Assembly (NCBI GenBank): GCA_964372415.1
Contig: CAYJQH010000001.1
Span: 45,828-109,827, forward strand
Origin: JAGORL01 sp964372415
GTDB taxonomy: Bacteria > Patescibacteriota > Patescibacteriia > UBA9934
Direction: 5' to 3'
Length of the DNA: 64,000 bases
Part shown: positions 40,522-49,362 of the stretch, piece by piece
Layout: each line of letters begins with the position of its first letter
Position numbering within the stretch: position 1 is the first letter of the stretch
Notes under the pieces: model-generated
What the model saw: the letters and a program-made list of their open reading frames with translations, nothing else
The model's database searches: none
Told to the model about the DNA's origin: nothing
Made by a program: the position numbers and the translations under genes

Positions 40522-41388
40522 TTACATGGTAATGGTGTCGTGGTGGCCGTGGTGGCGGGCCCACTGACGGCGGGCCCGCGTCATCGCCTTCCAGCTGAGC
40601 TGGCGGTGGCGATGTTCCACGGGGTAGTGACGGAGCGCGTGCGAGCCAGGCCGCAGCCGGAAGGGCCTGAGGGTGTAGCCCATCGCCGCGCGCTCGGCGT
40701 CGACGGCTTCGCGCTCCTTGATGATCGCCTGGCGCACCGACTCGGGCGCGTACGAGCGCACCGCGATCGAGCGCGACCACTGGCCGCGCGACCGTCGAGA
40801 ACGGCTGTAGTTCCAGATCGAGCGATCGTAATCGCTCATCCCGTCCCACAGGGGACAGAGACCACTCGTCAGCGATTCGTCCTCGTACTCCTCGTACTGA
40901 GCGACGAACGAGACGTCCTCCATCACCTCCTGGTGGACGTAGTCGGCGGTGGTCAGCTGGTCGCACTCGGCGGGCGGGAACCAGTCGTCGGTCTCCTCCG
41001 AGGCGCGTTCGGCGAGGATCTTCGACTGGTTGATTTCCGAGACGAGGAGCATGAGCTCCTCGTGAGTCTCGATGCTCGTGCGACGGAACTCGGCCTCGAG
41101 CCGGGCCCGCTCCTCGATCTCGGCCGCTTCGGCCATGGCCGTGTAGCGGTCCTTGACCTCGGTCGGGGACACGTCGTCGGATTCCTCGGTCTCGACCTCT
41201 TCGTCGTCCGTCATCTCTGCGACCCAATAGCGGACGGGCTCGTGCCCCGTGATCGGAGAGACGAGCTCCAGCTCGCCCGAGCGGACGTCCCACAAGTTCT
41301 CGGCCGCCTCGCGACCGATGTTGCCGCGGGCGTTCGAGGGGAACCGGCCCTTGGCCGGCAGGTCGTGGAACCTCGAGATGTAGTGCAC
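40522..41388 (-). CDS. Uncharacterised GC-rich gene product
   Basis: 288 residues if started at GTG (complement of 41386-41388), which has AAGGAGG six bases before it; an ATG further up lacks such a site. The central part is acidic (EMTDDEEVETEESDDV), with helical stretches, and the C-terminal third is rich in Arg, His and Trp (SRSRRSRGQWSRSIA and HRHRQLSWKAMTRARR). Not recognised. Base composition is strikingly more GC-rich than all neighbours. Both this frame and its antisense are open; the ribosome binding site, the promoter and the terminator all favour the minus strand. Confidence 0.62.
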   Translation of the reverse strand: MHYISRFHDLPAKGRFPSNARGNIGREAAENLWDVRSGELELVSPITGHEPVRYWVAEMTDDEEVETEESDDVSPTEVKDRYTAMAEAAEIEERARLEAEFRRTSIETHEELMLLVSEINQSKILAERASEETDDWFPPAECDQLTTADYVHQEVMEDVSFVAQYEEYEDESLTSGLCPLWDGMSDYDRSIWNYSRSRRSRGQWSRSIAVRSYAPESVRQAIIKEREAVDAERAAMGYTLRPFRLRPGSHALRHYPVEHRHRQLSWKAMTRARRQWARHHGHHDTITM

Positions 41389-41656
41389 GCATCCTCCTTG
41401 GGGCGGGTGCCCCGACGTGCGGTTGTTGGGGAACTGGTTGCAGATTGTTACCTGCACCTTTCTGGAGGTGATTGAAGGACGCAGTGATCAGCCGAGGTTG
41501 ATGTGCGTCGTGGTGCGGCGCGGTGCCGAGAGTCAGCCGGAGCCAAGTCCGGTACCCGCGCACCGATCGTGGAATGGTGGTGCCATTCCGTCCGACCATC
41601 GTCTCTCTCCCCCAGAAAGGTATCGATAATCTTTAGACGTTCAGAAGTTATGAAAA
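41389..41656 (-). other. Long 5' leader of the GC-rich orphan gene
   Basis: About 270 nt between the predicted start of transcription and the GTG. Contains a perfect hairpin GGAATGG-CACCA-CCATTCC (41569-41587) and several GC-rich stems, for example GGGGCACCCGCCCC close to the ribosome binding site. No conserved riboswitch recognised. Confidence 0.4.
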
Positions 41657-41664
41657 TAACCAGC

Positions 41665-41693
41665 AACTGTAGCAAAAAAATGACATTTTGTCA
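41665..41693 (-). promoter_or_regulatory. Promoter of the GC-rich orphan gene
   Basis: On the minus strand TTGACA (41693-41688), 17 nt, TACAGT (41670-41665). It matches the -35/-10 style of the other orphan genes. Confidence 0.6.
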
Positions 41694-41722
41694 AGCTATT
41701 TCAAGTAAATATTTGGCTAATA

Positions 41723-41822
41723 NNNNNNNNNNNNNNNNNNNNNNNNNNNNNNNNNNNNNNNNNNNNNNNNNNNNNNNNNNNNNNNNNNNNNNNNNNNNNN
41801 NNNNNNNNNNNNNNNNNNNNNN
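41723..41822. other. Scaffold gap (100 N) with repeated flanks
   Basis: Exactly 100 N. The 17 bases TAAATATTTGGCTAATA stand on both sides (41706-41722 and 41823-41839), so the two contig ends probably overlap and little or no sequence is missing. Confidence 0.95.
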
Positions 41823-41875
41823 TAAATATTTGGCTAATACAAGCAATTTTTACTATCTCGAAGCTATTAGCTTTT

Positions 41876-41991
41876 AGCGTTTAGCTAGCTGTTTGCATTT
41901 AGTAGTTAGCTGCCTTGGAGCTGACCAGTGATTTTGTTTATGGGCTAAAGGCTAACAGCTAAAGCTAGCTAGTAGCTAACCGCTAAACGCT
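41876..41991. repeat. Palindrome before the delta-prime gene
   Basis: Outer arms AGCGTTTAGC (41876-41885) and GCTAAACGCT (41982-41991) are perfect; TAGCTAGCTG and AGCTAGCTAGT words extend the pairing inward. A TATGAT box follows. Confidence 0.78.
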
Positions 41992-42029
41992 CGGTTGAGC
42001 TTTTTGTGGGCATAGCAAAGAGCCTATTA

Positions 42030-42038
42030 TGCTATGAT
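42030..42038 (+). promoter_or_regulatory. Extended -10 box of the delta-prime gene, probable leaderless start
   Basis: TGCTATGAT (TG at 42030-42031, TATGAT at 42033-42038) ends 10 nt before the ATG at 42049; there is no ribosome binding site. The layout copies that of gap. Confidence 0.6.
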
Positions 42039-42048
42039 TTAAATCGTT

Positions 42049-42930
42049 ATGCTTTTCGATGATGTCATTGGCCATAAGGCGCAGATTAATTATCTGCGTC
42101 GGGTTTTAACTCAGGCCAAGCAAGCTCACGCTTATACCTTCGTTGGTCCTGCTGGAACGGGCAAGAAAACTATTGCCGAAAGATTTGTGGAACAGCTCCT
42201 TGGGTTGACTCCGGGAGCCTTAGGTAATAACCCCGACGTGACGGTGATTCGTCGCGAAGAGGACGAAAAAGGAGGTCGTAAAAAAACTATCAGTATCGAA
42301 GTCATTAAAGAGGCGTGCGCACGTTTGGGTTTGTCGGCCGTCGGTAGTCTAAAGGTGGTCATTATCGAGGAAGCTGATCTCATGACACCACAGGCGCAAA
42401 ATGCCTTGCTCAAGACTCTTGAGGAACCCCAGGGACCGTCTCTTGTTATACTTCTTGCAGAAGACAGACAGCGGTTACTGCCAACACTTCTGTCACGGGT
42501 TGTTAGTCTTCATTTTTCTTACGTGTCTCCTGAAGACATTACTCGTGGTCTTTTGCGCCTAGGATATTCACCCCAAATTGCCGAAGAAGCAGCTTGTCTT
42601 TCGGCTGGTCGTCCTGGAATAGCTTTATCCTACGCTGACGCAGATCGTTTAATGACAGCCAGGCGTGAACGCAGCAAACTTGAAGCTTTTATTGACGCAC
42701 CGCTGTTTGAGCGCTTCAAAACCATTAGCGAAATTACCAAAGGGGATGATGCGCTCTCGGGCGATGCGAGAACTGTTTGGCTCGAGGCGCTCTCCACGAT
42801 CTTGCATGATCGCTTACGGACAAACTCACGAATGGTGCCGGCCCTTGACGCTCTGCTCTCTGCGCGTGAGGCCATCCGCGATAATGTAAGTCCTACCTTA
42901 GCCATTGAACGAATAGCCTTAGCTTTATGA
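42049..42930 (+). CDS. holB: DNA polymerase III delta-prime-like clamp-loader ATPase
   Basis: 293 residues. N-terminal FDDVIGHKAQINYLRRVLTQ, Walker A in GPAGTGKKTIAERF, Walker B-like VVIIEEADLMTPQAQNALLK, and TLEEPQGPSLVILLAED. The sensor 1 SRC motif reads LLSRVV. Unlike E. coli delta-prime the P-loop is intact, so it may bind ATP. The zinc cysteines of DnaX/delta-prime are absent. Part of the replication clamp loader. Overlaps the following gene by 4 nt. Confidence 0.88.
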   Translation: MLFDDVIGHKAQINYLRRVLTQAKQAHAYTFVGPAGTGKKTIAERFVEQLLGLTPGALGNNPDVTVIRREEDEKGGRKKTISIEVIKEACARLGLSAVGSLKVVIIEEADLMTPQAQNALLKTLEEPQGPSLVILLAEDRQRLLPTLLSRVVSLHFSYVSPEDITRGLLRLGYSPQIAEEAACLSAGRPGIALSYADADRLMTARRERSKLEAFIDAPLFERFKTISEITKGDDALSGDARTVWLEALSTILHDRLRTNSRMVPALDALLSAREAIRDNVSPTLAIERIALAL

Positions 42931-43991
42931 AAAATCTACGTTTCATTGTTGCGTGTGTCATGTTACTTACGGTTGGTGCCGGTTGTGTGTTGCCTTTTTC
43001 TGGTAACAAAAAGGCACAGGTTGGCTCGGGTGGGTTTTTAGTTTCTAAAGATGGCGGACGCTCTTGGAGCTCAAAAAGCACGCTCCTCACAGCTGGCGGA
43101 GTGAGCACTATCTCAGGGCTCGATTTGTTGGTTATTGAACAGGACCCTGCTGATTCCTCAACGCTTTACATTGGCAGTCAAGCAAATGGACTTTTTTATT
43201 CACTAGATGGCGGAGAATCTTGGCAACGTCCGGAAAACGATGTTGCTCGCAACGGAACCATTATCGATCTTGAGGTCGACCCAGCTGACATCTGTACTTA
43301 TTATGTCTTGAAATCGGATCGTCTACTTAAAACCACGACTTGCGGTCGCGAGTTCGATGCCGAAACTTATGTTGAAACGCGGACCGATGTAACCCTGACT
43401 GAGCTTGCGATCGATTGGTATAACTCAAAAATTTTGTGGCTCGGCACCTCATCGGGTGATATTTTTAAGTCATTTGATGCCGGCAATACCTGGACCACTT
43501 CAACCAGGCTACGAAGCAGCATAAGCGCGCTTGAAGTGAGTAACGGTGACAGTCGAGTAGTGCTTGTTGGTTCAGGTAAACATGGACTTTCTAGGACGGC
43601 CGATGCCGGAGCTAACTGGGTATCGTACGAAGACCAACTGGAGGATTTTAAAGGTTCGGATAAAGTTCTAGATTTGAGCCAGTCTAACAACGGCTCAACC
43701 ATGGCTATGAGCAGTGACTTCGGCTTGCTAATTTCTAAAGACGAAGGTTTTAGCTGGCAGAGTATTCCCCTCGTCGCGACCGATAAAGTAGAAATATATG
43801 ATGTCGCCGTCGCGCCAACCAACGGTGATATTTTAAGCTATGGTACAGCCACGACCTTCCTTAGATCGACTTCCGGTGGGAGCGCCTGGAGTACCCAAGA
43901 CCTGCCGACGAGCCGGGCCACTTCTGTTCTTTTGGTTGACGCCGAGGACCCCAATACGATTTATATGGGGGTTTTAACACTTGAGGATTAA
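42927..43991 (+). CDS. BNR/sortilin-like repeat lipoprotein
   Basis: 354 residues. Signal peptide with lipobox VGAGC (Cys near 20). Then repeated BNR/Asp-box units: VSKDGGRSWSSKS, YSLDGGESWQRP, KSFDAGNTWTTS, RTADAGANWVSY, ISKDEGFSWQSI and RSTSGGSAWSTQ, six copies spaced about 45-60 residues, which implies a beta-propeller of the sortilin/YCF48 type. Surface-anchored; ligand unknown. Translationally coupled to holB. Confidence 0.88.
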   Translation: MKNLRFIVACVMLLTVGAGCVLPFSGNKKAQVGSGGFLVSKDGGRSWSSKSTLLTAGGVSTISGLDLLVIEQDPADSSTLYIGSQANGLFYSLDGGESWQRPENDVARNGTIIDLEVDPADICTYYVLKSDRLLKTTTCGREFDAETYVETRTDVTLTELAIDWYNSKILWLGTSSGDIFKSFDAGNTWTTSTRLRSSISALEVSNGDSRVVLVGSGKHGLSRTADAGANWVSYEDQLEDFKGSDKVLDLSQSNNGSTMAMSSDFGLLISKDEGFSWQSIPLVATDKVEIYDVAVAPTNGDILSYGTATTFLRSTSGGSAWSTQDLPTSRATSVLLVDAEDPNTIYMGVLTLED

Positions 43992-43996
43992 CGCAA

Positions 43997-44039
43997 GCCG
44001 ATTAGTAGTTACCACTAAGTGGCTAATGGGCTAACCGGC
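43997..44039. repeat. Short palindrome before frr
   Basis: GCCGATTAG (43997-44005) pairs with CTAACCGGC (44031-44039) with one bulge, around an inner CCACTAAGTGG. Confidence 0.65.
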
Positions 44040-44099
44040 AATATTGACGGAACAGCCCAACGTCACTACACTCTTTTCGAGTTAATTTTTGAATGTTAT

Positions 44100-44642
44100 A
44101 TGCCCCTTCTTGCCGATAGTAAGGCCGAATTTGAGAAAGTAATAAATCATCTGACGCACGAGCTTTCGATGTTGCGCACCGGTCGGGCCACGCCGGCGCT
44201 AGTTGAAGACATCCAGGTGGAGGCCTATGGCACCATGCAACCCGTCAAGGCACTGGGATCAATCTCGGTTACTGACGCGCGCACCTTGGCTATTGAGCCG
44301 TGGGATGGGACAGTCGTCAAAGCAATAGAAAAAGCGATTCAAGAATCTGGCATCGGTATTAATCCGGCCGTGGATGGCAAGATTATTCGTCTAGCCATGC
44401 CCATGATGACCGAAGAAAATCGTCAGAAGTTGGTTAAGGTGATGAAGGAAAAGATGGAAGAAGCCAGAGTTAGCATTCGACAAGTGCGTGAAGAAGTAAA
44501 AAAGAAAATTGAAAAACAAGATGGCATCGGTCAGGATGCCGTGCGCAAAGATTTGGCCGATCTCGATAAGACCGTTAAAGATTACGTGGCTAAAATCGAT
44601 GCCGTGGGTGACAAAAAAGAAAAAGAGATCATGACTGTCTAG
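44100..44642 (+). CDS. frr: Ribosome recycling factor
   Basis: 180 residues from ATG 44100 (MPLLADSKAEFEKVINHLTH); the longer frame upstream is not homologous and crosses the palindrome. Splits post-termination ribosomes with EF-G. ELSMLRTGRATPALVEDIQV and MTEENRQKLVKVMKEKMEEA are the family blocks of the long helix bundle. No ribosome binding site before the ATG. Confidence 0.95.
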   Translation: MPLLADSKAEFEKVINHLTHELSMLRTGRATPALVEDIQVEAYGTMQPVKALGSISVTDARTLAIEPWDGTVVKAIEKAIQESGIGINPAVDGKIIRLAMPMMTEENRQKLVKVMKEKMEEARVSIRQVREEVKKKIEKQDGIGQDAVRKDLADLDKTVKDYVAKIDAVGDKKEKEIMTV

Positions 44643-44655
44643 TATGGAGGTATCG

Positions 44656-45951
44656 ATGGAGACAATTGTTAATTTATGTAAGACCCGGGGATTCATCTTC
44701 CCCGGTTCCGATATTTATGGTGGGCTTGCCAACAGCTGGGATTACGGCCCGCTTGGCGTTGAGCTTAAGAACAACATTAAACAAGCTTGGTGGAAGAAAT
44801 TTGTCACCAGCCGTTTAGATATGGTTGGTCTTGATGCAGCGCTTATTATGAATCCCAGGGTCTGGGAAGCCTCAGGGCACGTGGCTACCTTTAGCGATCC
44901 TCTCGTGGAGTGCAAAAATTGTCATGAGCGCTACCGCGCCGACCAAATTGATCTCACTCAAGCTTGTGAGAATTGTGGCAAGAAGGGGACATTTACTGAG
45001 CCCGCCTCGTTTAACCTCATGCTTAAAACGTTTCTTGGGCCAAAAGAAGACAATTCAGCGATTGTTTATTTTAGACCCGAAACCGCTCAAGCGATGTTTG
45101 TTGATTTTCCACATATTCTCCAAAGCACCCGCAAACGTCTTCCCTTTGGTGTGGCTCAGATAGGTAAAGCCTTCCGCAATGAAATTACACCCGGAAACTT
45201 CATTTTTCGTACCCGTGAGTTCGAGCAAATGGAAATTGAATACTTTATTCACCCGAATGACTGGGAAAGTGCCTTTGACTATTGGCTCAAGCAAATGCAT
45301 GAATGGGTAGTTGAGTCTGGAATTGATGGCAGCCGTTTGCACGATCTCGCAGTACCTGATGTCGAGCGAGCCCATTATTCCAAACGCACGGTTGATCTTG
45401 AATTTGATTTCCCCTTTGGTCGTAAAGAACTTTACGGTCTGGCGTACCGAACAGATTTCGACCTTACAAATCACGCCACGGCCTCCGGAAAAGACATGAC
45501 GTACACGGACCCAGTAACTGGCGAAAAATTTGTGCCACACGTCATAGAGCCAACCTTTGGCGTTGACCGAACGTTCCTCGCGATTCTTCTTTCGGCCTAC
45601 ACTGAAGAAGATGTGGCTGGGGAAAAGCGCATTGTTTTGCGCCTGCCAAAGCATTTAGCACCAGTTAAGGTTGCTGTACTCCCGCTTTCAAAGAAGGATG
45701 AATTATCTAATGTCGCTAAACCGTTAGCTGAACGATTAGCCAAGCTATTTCGCGTTGACTACGATGAAACGCAGTCAATCGGCAAGCGCTATCGCCGCCA
45801 GGACGAAATTGGCACACCATATTGCGTTACCGTAGACTTTGATTCGCTAGAAGATAAGGCGGTCACAGTTCGCGAACGTGATAGCATGAAACAGGAGCGC
45901 GTGCTGATGAACGAACTCGAAACGTACTTGCAAAGTCGATTAGTTAATTAG
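44656..45951 (+). CDS. glyS: Glycyl-tRNA synthetase, class II alpha2 type
   Basis: 431 residues from ATG 44656, which has GGAGGT at the right distance; ATG 44644 overlaps that site. The start ETIVNLCKTRGFIFPGSDIY and NSWDYGPLGVELKNN are typical of the eukaryote/Gram-positive alpha2 enzyme. Zinc-like cysteines CKNCHER and CENCGKKG; motif 2 in FRNEITPGNFIFRTREFEQME; motif 3 near EPTFGVDRTFLAILL. The C-terminal anticodon-binding domain follows. The stop codon is in the next palindrome. Confidence 0.96.
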   Translation: METIVNLCKTRGFIFPGSDIYGGLANSWDYGPLGVELKNNIKQAWWKKFVTSRLDMVGLDAALIMNPRVWEASGHVATFSDPLVECKNCHERYRADQIDLTQACENCGKKGTFTEPASFNLMLKTFLGPKEDNSAIVYFRPETAQAMFVDFPHILQSTRKRLPFGVAQIGKAFRNEITPGNFIFRTREFEQMEIEYFIHPNDWESAFDYWLKQMHEWVVESGIDGSRLHDLAVPDVERAHYSKRTVDLEFDFPFGRKELYGLAYRTDFDLTNHATASGKDMTYTDPVTGEKFVPHVIEPTFGVDRTFLAILLSAYTEEDVAGEKRIVLRLPKHLAPVKVAVLPLSKKDELSNVAKPLAERLAKLFRVDYDETQSIGKRYRRQDEIGTPYCVTVDFDSLEDKAVTVRERDSMKQERVLMNELETYLQSRLVN

Positions 45952-45997
45952 CCTGTTAGCGCATTCCGTGTCACGACTAATCGGCTAACCGGCTAAT
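45947..45997. repeat. Palindrome that includes the glyS stop codon
   Basis: ATTAGCCTGTTAGC (45947-45960) and GCTAACCGGCTAAT (45984-45997) are inverted copies with one mismatch. The glyS TAG is at 45949-45951, within the left arm. Confidence 0.82.
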
Positions 45998-46010
45998 CAG
46001 CTATTTATCT

Positions 46011-47285
46011 ATGCTTCATCCCTTAACATTGAAAAACGGCGCTCGTGTTCATCTGGTACCTTTTAAGGGTACAAAAGCGGCGACGCTTCTCGTGTTATTT
46101 AAAATTGGTTCCCGGAATGAGGCGTTAAAAGTTTGGGGCGGCTCACATTTTATTGAACATCTCATGTTCAAGGGCACCAAACGTCGTCCGGAAACCATTG
46201 ATATTTCCAAAGAACTTGATCGTTATGGCGCCGAGTACAACGCCTACACCGGCAAAGATGTAACTGGTTATTGGGTTAAAATTGATACCAAGCACCTACC
46301 AGTTGCGATCGATCTCTTACATGACATGCTCTTTCACTCCAAGTTTGAGGATACCGAAATGACTCGTGAGAAGAAGGTGATAATTGAGGAGATCAAGATG
46401 CATGAGGAAAACCCTATCATGCATGTTGATGATCTCCTTGAAGAAGCGATGTTTGCTGATCATGTGCTCGGTCGAAATATTGCTGGCACAGCGAAATCAG
46501 TAACACAAATGAAGCGCAGCGATATCTTGGCTTATCGTGATGCTTATTATGTGCCAGAAAACATGGTTATCGTCCTAGCTGGCAATATCCCCAAGGAAGC
46601 TAAGAAATTTTTGGATGACACCTTTGGTCAAGTGCCGCAAAAACCGCTCGTAGCGACTGAAGCATCTTTTGTGGAAAGAGGGGAGTTCACCGCGACTCCA
46701 GCACGCATTCAACAAAAACCAGTTGAGCAAATTCAGGTAGCCTTTGGTTTTCCAACCCCCGGGCGTGGACATAACGATCAGGCGGCGCTTCAGTTGCTGT
46801 CAACCATTTTTGGCGGCACCATGAGTGCGCGATTGTTTATTGAGGTGCGCGAAAAACGAGGACTTTGTTATTTTATTCGTTCATCGTTTGACGCCTATTC
46901 AGATGTCGGTATTTTCAGTATCCGTTCCGGGCTTGATGCGCGCCGTTTACCTTTGGCTACAAAGGTTATTATGAACGAGGTTAAAAAACTGGCTAAGCAC
47001 GGGGTAACCGAAGCTGAACTTAAACAAGCTAAAGATCATATTCGTGGAGCTATGACTTTACGACTTGAAGATTCTTCTAATCAAGCAGAATTCGTGGGTC
47101 AACAAGAGCTGTTTCTAGACAAGGTCAAAACACCTGAAGAGCGCCTAAAGGATATTGCAGCAGTGACGCGGGCCGAAATTAATCGTGTGGCCCGCCAGAC
47201 TTTAAATCTAAAGAAATTTTCTTGCGCTGCAGTTGGGCCATATAAATCAGAGAAAGATTTTCTTAAGCATCTACCGACCTTCTAG
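46011..47285 (+). CDS. M16-family zinc peptidase
   Basis: 424 residues. The inverted zinc motif HxxEH is at residues 46-50 (GSHFIEHLMFKGT), with the distal Glu in VIIEEIKMHEENP about 75 residues later. The second, inactive domain carries the R/Y motif region (FIEVREKRGLCYFIRSSFDAY). Size and motifs fit the processing-peptidase-like M16B group, such as Bacillus MlpA/YmxG. No signal peptide, so it probably acts in the cytoplasm on short peptides. Confidence 0.93.
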   Translation: MLHPLTLKNGARVHLVPFKGTKAATLLVLFKIGSRNEALKVWGGSHFIEHLMFKGTKRRPETIDISKELDRYGAEYNAYTGKDVTGYWVKIDTKHLPVAIDLLHDMLFHSKFEDTEMTREKKVIIEEIKMHEENPIMHVDDLLEEAMFADHVLGRNIAGTAKSVTQMKRSDILAYRDAYYVPENMVIVLAGNIPKEAKKFLDDTFGQVPQKPLVATEASFVERGEFTATPARIQQKPVEQIQVAFGFPTPGRGHNDQAALQLLSTIFGGTMSARLFIEVREKRGLCYFIRSSFDAYSDVGIFSIRSGLDARRLPLATKVIMNEVKKLAKHGVTEAELKQAKDHIRGAMTLRLEDSSNQAEFVGQQELFLDKVKTPEERLKDIAAVTRAEINRVARQTLNLKKFSCAAVGPYKSEKDFLKHLPTF

Positions 47286-47329
47286 AATAGAGTTGCCTTA
47301 AAGATGTAAGTTGCTTACCTTAACGTTTT

Positions 47330-48106
47330 ATGAAATACGTCATTGGTAACTGGAAAATGAATCTCGGAACCCGCGAATCGTTGGCTTTGGTGCGCGGTGT
47401 TTTACGCGCTCTACAAGGTAAAGAAACAGTGCCAAAGATTATTATTTGTCCTTCGTTTACGGCTTTATCCGAGGTTCACAAACTTTTAACCAGAACCAGA
47501 ATTGAGCTCGGAGCCCAGAATGCTGGCCCTGATCGAGCGGGTGCCTATACTGGAGAAATAGGATTGGCTCAACTTGAAGACATTGGTACCAAATATGCCC
47601 TTATCGGCCACTCCGAGCGTCGGGTAGTTTTTCATGAAGATGACGCCTTGGTGCGGAGTCGTCTGACTGCTGTCATGGCCTCCACACTCACTCCCATTCT
47701 GTGCGTCGGAGAACCAATTGAGGTACGCGTTAGACAAGAAGCTTCGACCTACGTAACGGAACAGCTGCATGCGGCTCTTCGTGATCAATCAATTCCGCGA
47801 AGCAAGCGCCTAATTGTGGCCTATGAACCTGTTTGGGCCATAGGTACTGGAAACACCCCCTCGGTCTTGGATGCCGTGGCCATGCACCGGGTTATTCGTG
47901 ATGTGGTTCGTCAATATGCCCACCTGGACGATGATCGCTTCTCGGTAGTTTATGGTGGCTCAGTAGATGGTGAAACCGCTTATCAATTTTTGCGTGAAGC
48001 AGAGATCGATGGTGTGTTGGTCGGCGGTGCCAGCTTACGTCTGCGAGAATTTGAGAGTATCATTCGGGCTGCTACAGAGGTTCTTGAAGCCCAGGGTACC
48101 GTATGA
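47330..48106 (+). CDS. tpiA: Triosephosphate isomerase
   Basis: 258 residues. Interconverts dihydroxyacetone phosphate and glyceraldehyde-3-phosphate, the substrate of Gap. Motifs: YVIGNWKMN with the catalytic Lys, IGHSERRVVF with the catalytic His, VAYEPVWAIGTGNTPS with the catalytic Glu, and VVYGGSVDGE. It lies apart from the gap-pgk-eno block. Overlaps the TPR gene by 4 nt. Confidence 0.97.
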   Translation: MKYVIGNWKMNLGTRESLALVRGVLRALQGKETVPKIIICPSFTALSEVHKLLTRTRIELGAQNAGPDRAGAYTGEIGLAQLEDIGTKYALIGHSERRVVFHEDDALVRSRLTAVMASTLTPILCVGEPIEVRVRQEASTYVTEQLHAALRDQSIPRSKRLIVAYEPVWAIGTGNTPSVLDAVAMHRVIRDVVRQYAHLDDDRFSVVYGGSVDGETAYQFLREAEIDGVLVGGASLRLREFESIIRAATEVLEAQGTV

Positions 48107-48903
48107 TTTTAACTATCATTCTACTTGTTCTTTTGAGTCTGGCTGTTTTTACGTTGTTTATTTTGATTCTACGAAAATTGCCGCAACTTCGTGTGGTTGA
48201 TCCATCGACTTCCAGAGAGGGAAGAACTAAGGGTCTTAAGTACGAACTTCTCCGTCAGCGTTTGGCCAGAGAAAGCGAAAAGCGGACCGTTGCCATAAAA
48301 AAAATTGCGAGCGGTCCTTTTACTGCGCTCCAAAACCTAGTTAGGAGTACCGCGGCTCGACTGCAGGCTATAGAAAAATCGTATAACGATCGGCAAAAGT
48401 CAGGTCGTAAGACAGCGAGTCAAGCTGAGATTAGAGCTCTTCTTGATGAGGGGCATAAGCTTCTTGATGACGAGCGTTTTGATGCAGCCGAAAAGAAGTT
48501 TATTGAGGTCTTGAGCATTGAACCAAAAAATAAAGACGCTTACGAAGCGATAGGCCGCCTTTATCTGCGCGCTAAAGATTTACCGCAAGCCAAGGAGGCG
48601 TTTAAGCATCTGCTTAAACTTTCAAGAGATGATGCCAGCGTTTTAGCCAGCCTGGGTGAAATTGCTGTACTCGAGAATGAAATCGACGAGGCTTATACAT
48701 ATTTTTCACGGGCCAAAAATATTAGTCCCAACAATCCAAAATATCTGGATTTTTTTATTGAAGCAGCCCTGGCCAAGGGTGATGTGCTTGAAGCGACGAT
48801 GGCGGTTGATCATTTACGATCAGTAAATCCGGAGAATCAAAAAATTAAGCACTTTGATGAGCGAATCGACGCACTGCGCAAGAAAAAGAAAGAGACCAAG
48901 TAA
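48103..48903 (+). CDS. Membrane-anchored TPR protein
   Basis: 266 residues. An N-terminal helix (ILTIILLVLLSLAVFTLFILIL, about 2-23) anchors it, followed by a basic linker. From about residue 120, three to four TPR units: LLDEGHKLLDDERFDAAEKKF, AYEAIGRLYLRAKDLPQAKE, VLASLGEIAVLENEIDEAYT and YLDFFIEAALAKGDVLEATM. Probably a scaffold; partner unknown. Converges with rpmG, whose stop is directly adjacent. Confidence 0.85.
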   Translation: MILTIILLVLLSLAVFTLFILILRKLPQLRVVDPSTSREGRTKGLKYELLRQRLARESEKRTVAIKKIASGPFTALQNLVRSTAARLQAIEKSYNDRQKSGRKTASQAEIRALLDEGHKLLDDERFDAAEKKFIEVLSIEPKNKDAYEAIGRLYLRAKDLPQAKEAFKHLLKLSRDDASVLASLGEIAVLENEIDEAYTYFSRAKNISPNNPKYLDFFIEAALAKGDVLEATMAVDHLRSVNPENQKIKHFDERIDALRKKKKETK

Positions 48904-49059
48904 TTACTTGGTCTCTTTGTGTAAAGTGTGAGTCTTGCACTGTTCGCAGAACTTCTTAAGCTCAAGTCGTTCTTTGATGGTCTTCTTGTTCTTGGTTGAA
49001 CGGTAGTTTAGCGACTTGCACTCCGTGCACTCGAGTTTTATCAGTGTTTCCTGTGACAT
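48904..49059 (-). CDS. rpmG: 50S ribosomal protein bL33
   Basis: 51 residues, starting at the ATG complementary to 49057-49059 and ending at TAA directly next to the stop of the TPR gene. KLECTECKSLNYRSTKNKK and KKFCEQCKTHTLHKE give the two CxxC pairs of the zinc-binding bL33 form. Complete and small. Confidence 0.93.
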   Translation of the reverse strand: MSQETLIKLECTECKSLNYRSTKNKKTIKERLELKKFCEQCKTHTLHKETK

Positions 49060-49151
49060 AAGATAATAAATTCGGGCTCAGCCTACGCGATGCTGGATAA
49101 TTTGTCAAACTTGTTTATCTTCAGTTTTCATGTTAGTATTTTGTGCGTTTT

Positions 49152-49228
49152 GCCGATGTAGCTCAGCTGGTTAGAGCAGCTGTTTTGTAAACAGCAGGTC
49201 GTCGGTTCGAATCCGACCATCGGCTCCA
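49152..49228 (+). tRNA. tRNA-Thr (TGT)
   Basis: Cloverleaf GCCGATG...CATCGGC with D-arm GCTC/GAGC, anticodon loop TTTGTAA (anticodon TGT), T-arm GTCGG-TTCGAAT-CCGAC. CCA is encoded (49226-49228). Confidence 0.97.
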
Positions 49229-49272
49229 GGTTGCATTTTTTTAAGAAATCTCGCAGAATATTGGCACTCTTT

Positions 49273-49358
49273 GGGTCGGTACCGAAGTGGTCAAACGGGG
49301 CAGACTGTAAATCTGCTGGCTTGCGCCTTCGAAGGTTCGAACCCTTCCCGACCCACCA
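49273..49358 (+). tRNA. tRNA-Tyr (GTA)
   Basis: Acceptor GGGTCGG...CCGACCC, anticodon loop CTGTAAA (anticodon GTA), and a long variable arm (GCTGGCTTGCGCCTTC) as expected for class II tRNA-Tyr. CCA is encoded. GUA tRNAs are queuosine targets, which fits queA in the window. Confidence 0.96.
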
Positions 49359-49362
49359 CAGG

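Noticed and set aside
40540..41475. Long GC-rich plus-strand frame opposite the orphan gene
   Set aside because: Open only because GC-rich DNA lacks stops; the promoter, GTG with SD and terminator all face the minus strand.
40316..41599. 427-residue minus-strand frame starting MVGRNG
   Set aside because: Runs through the terminator and the leader, is dominated by Arg/Pro/Gly low-complexity sequence, and has no ribosome binding site.
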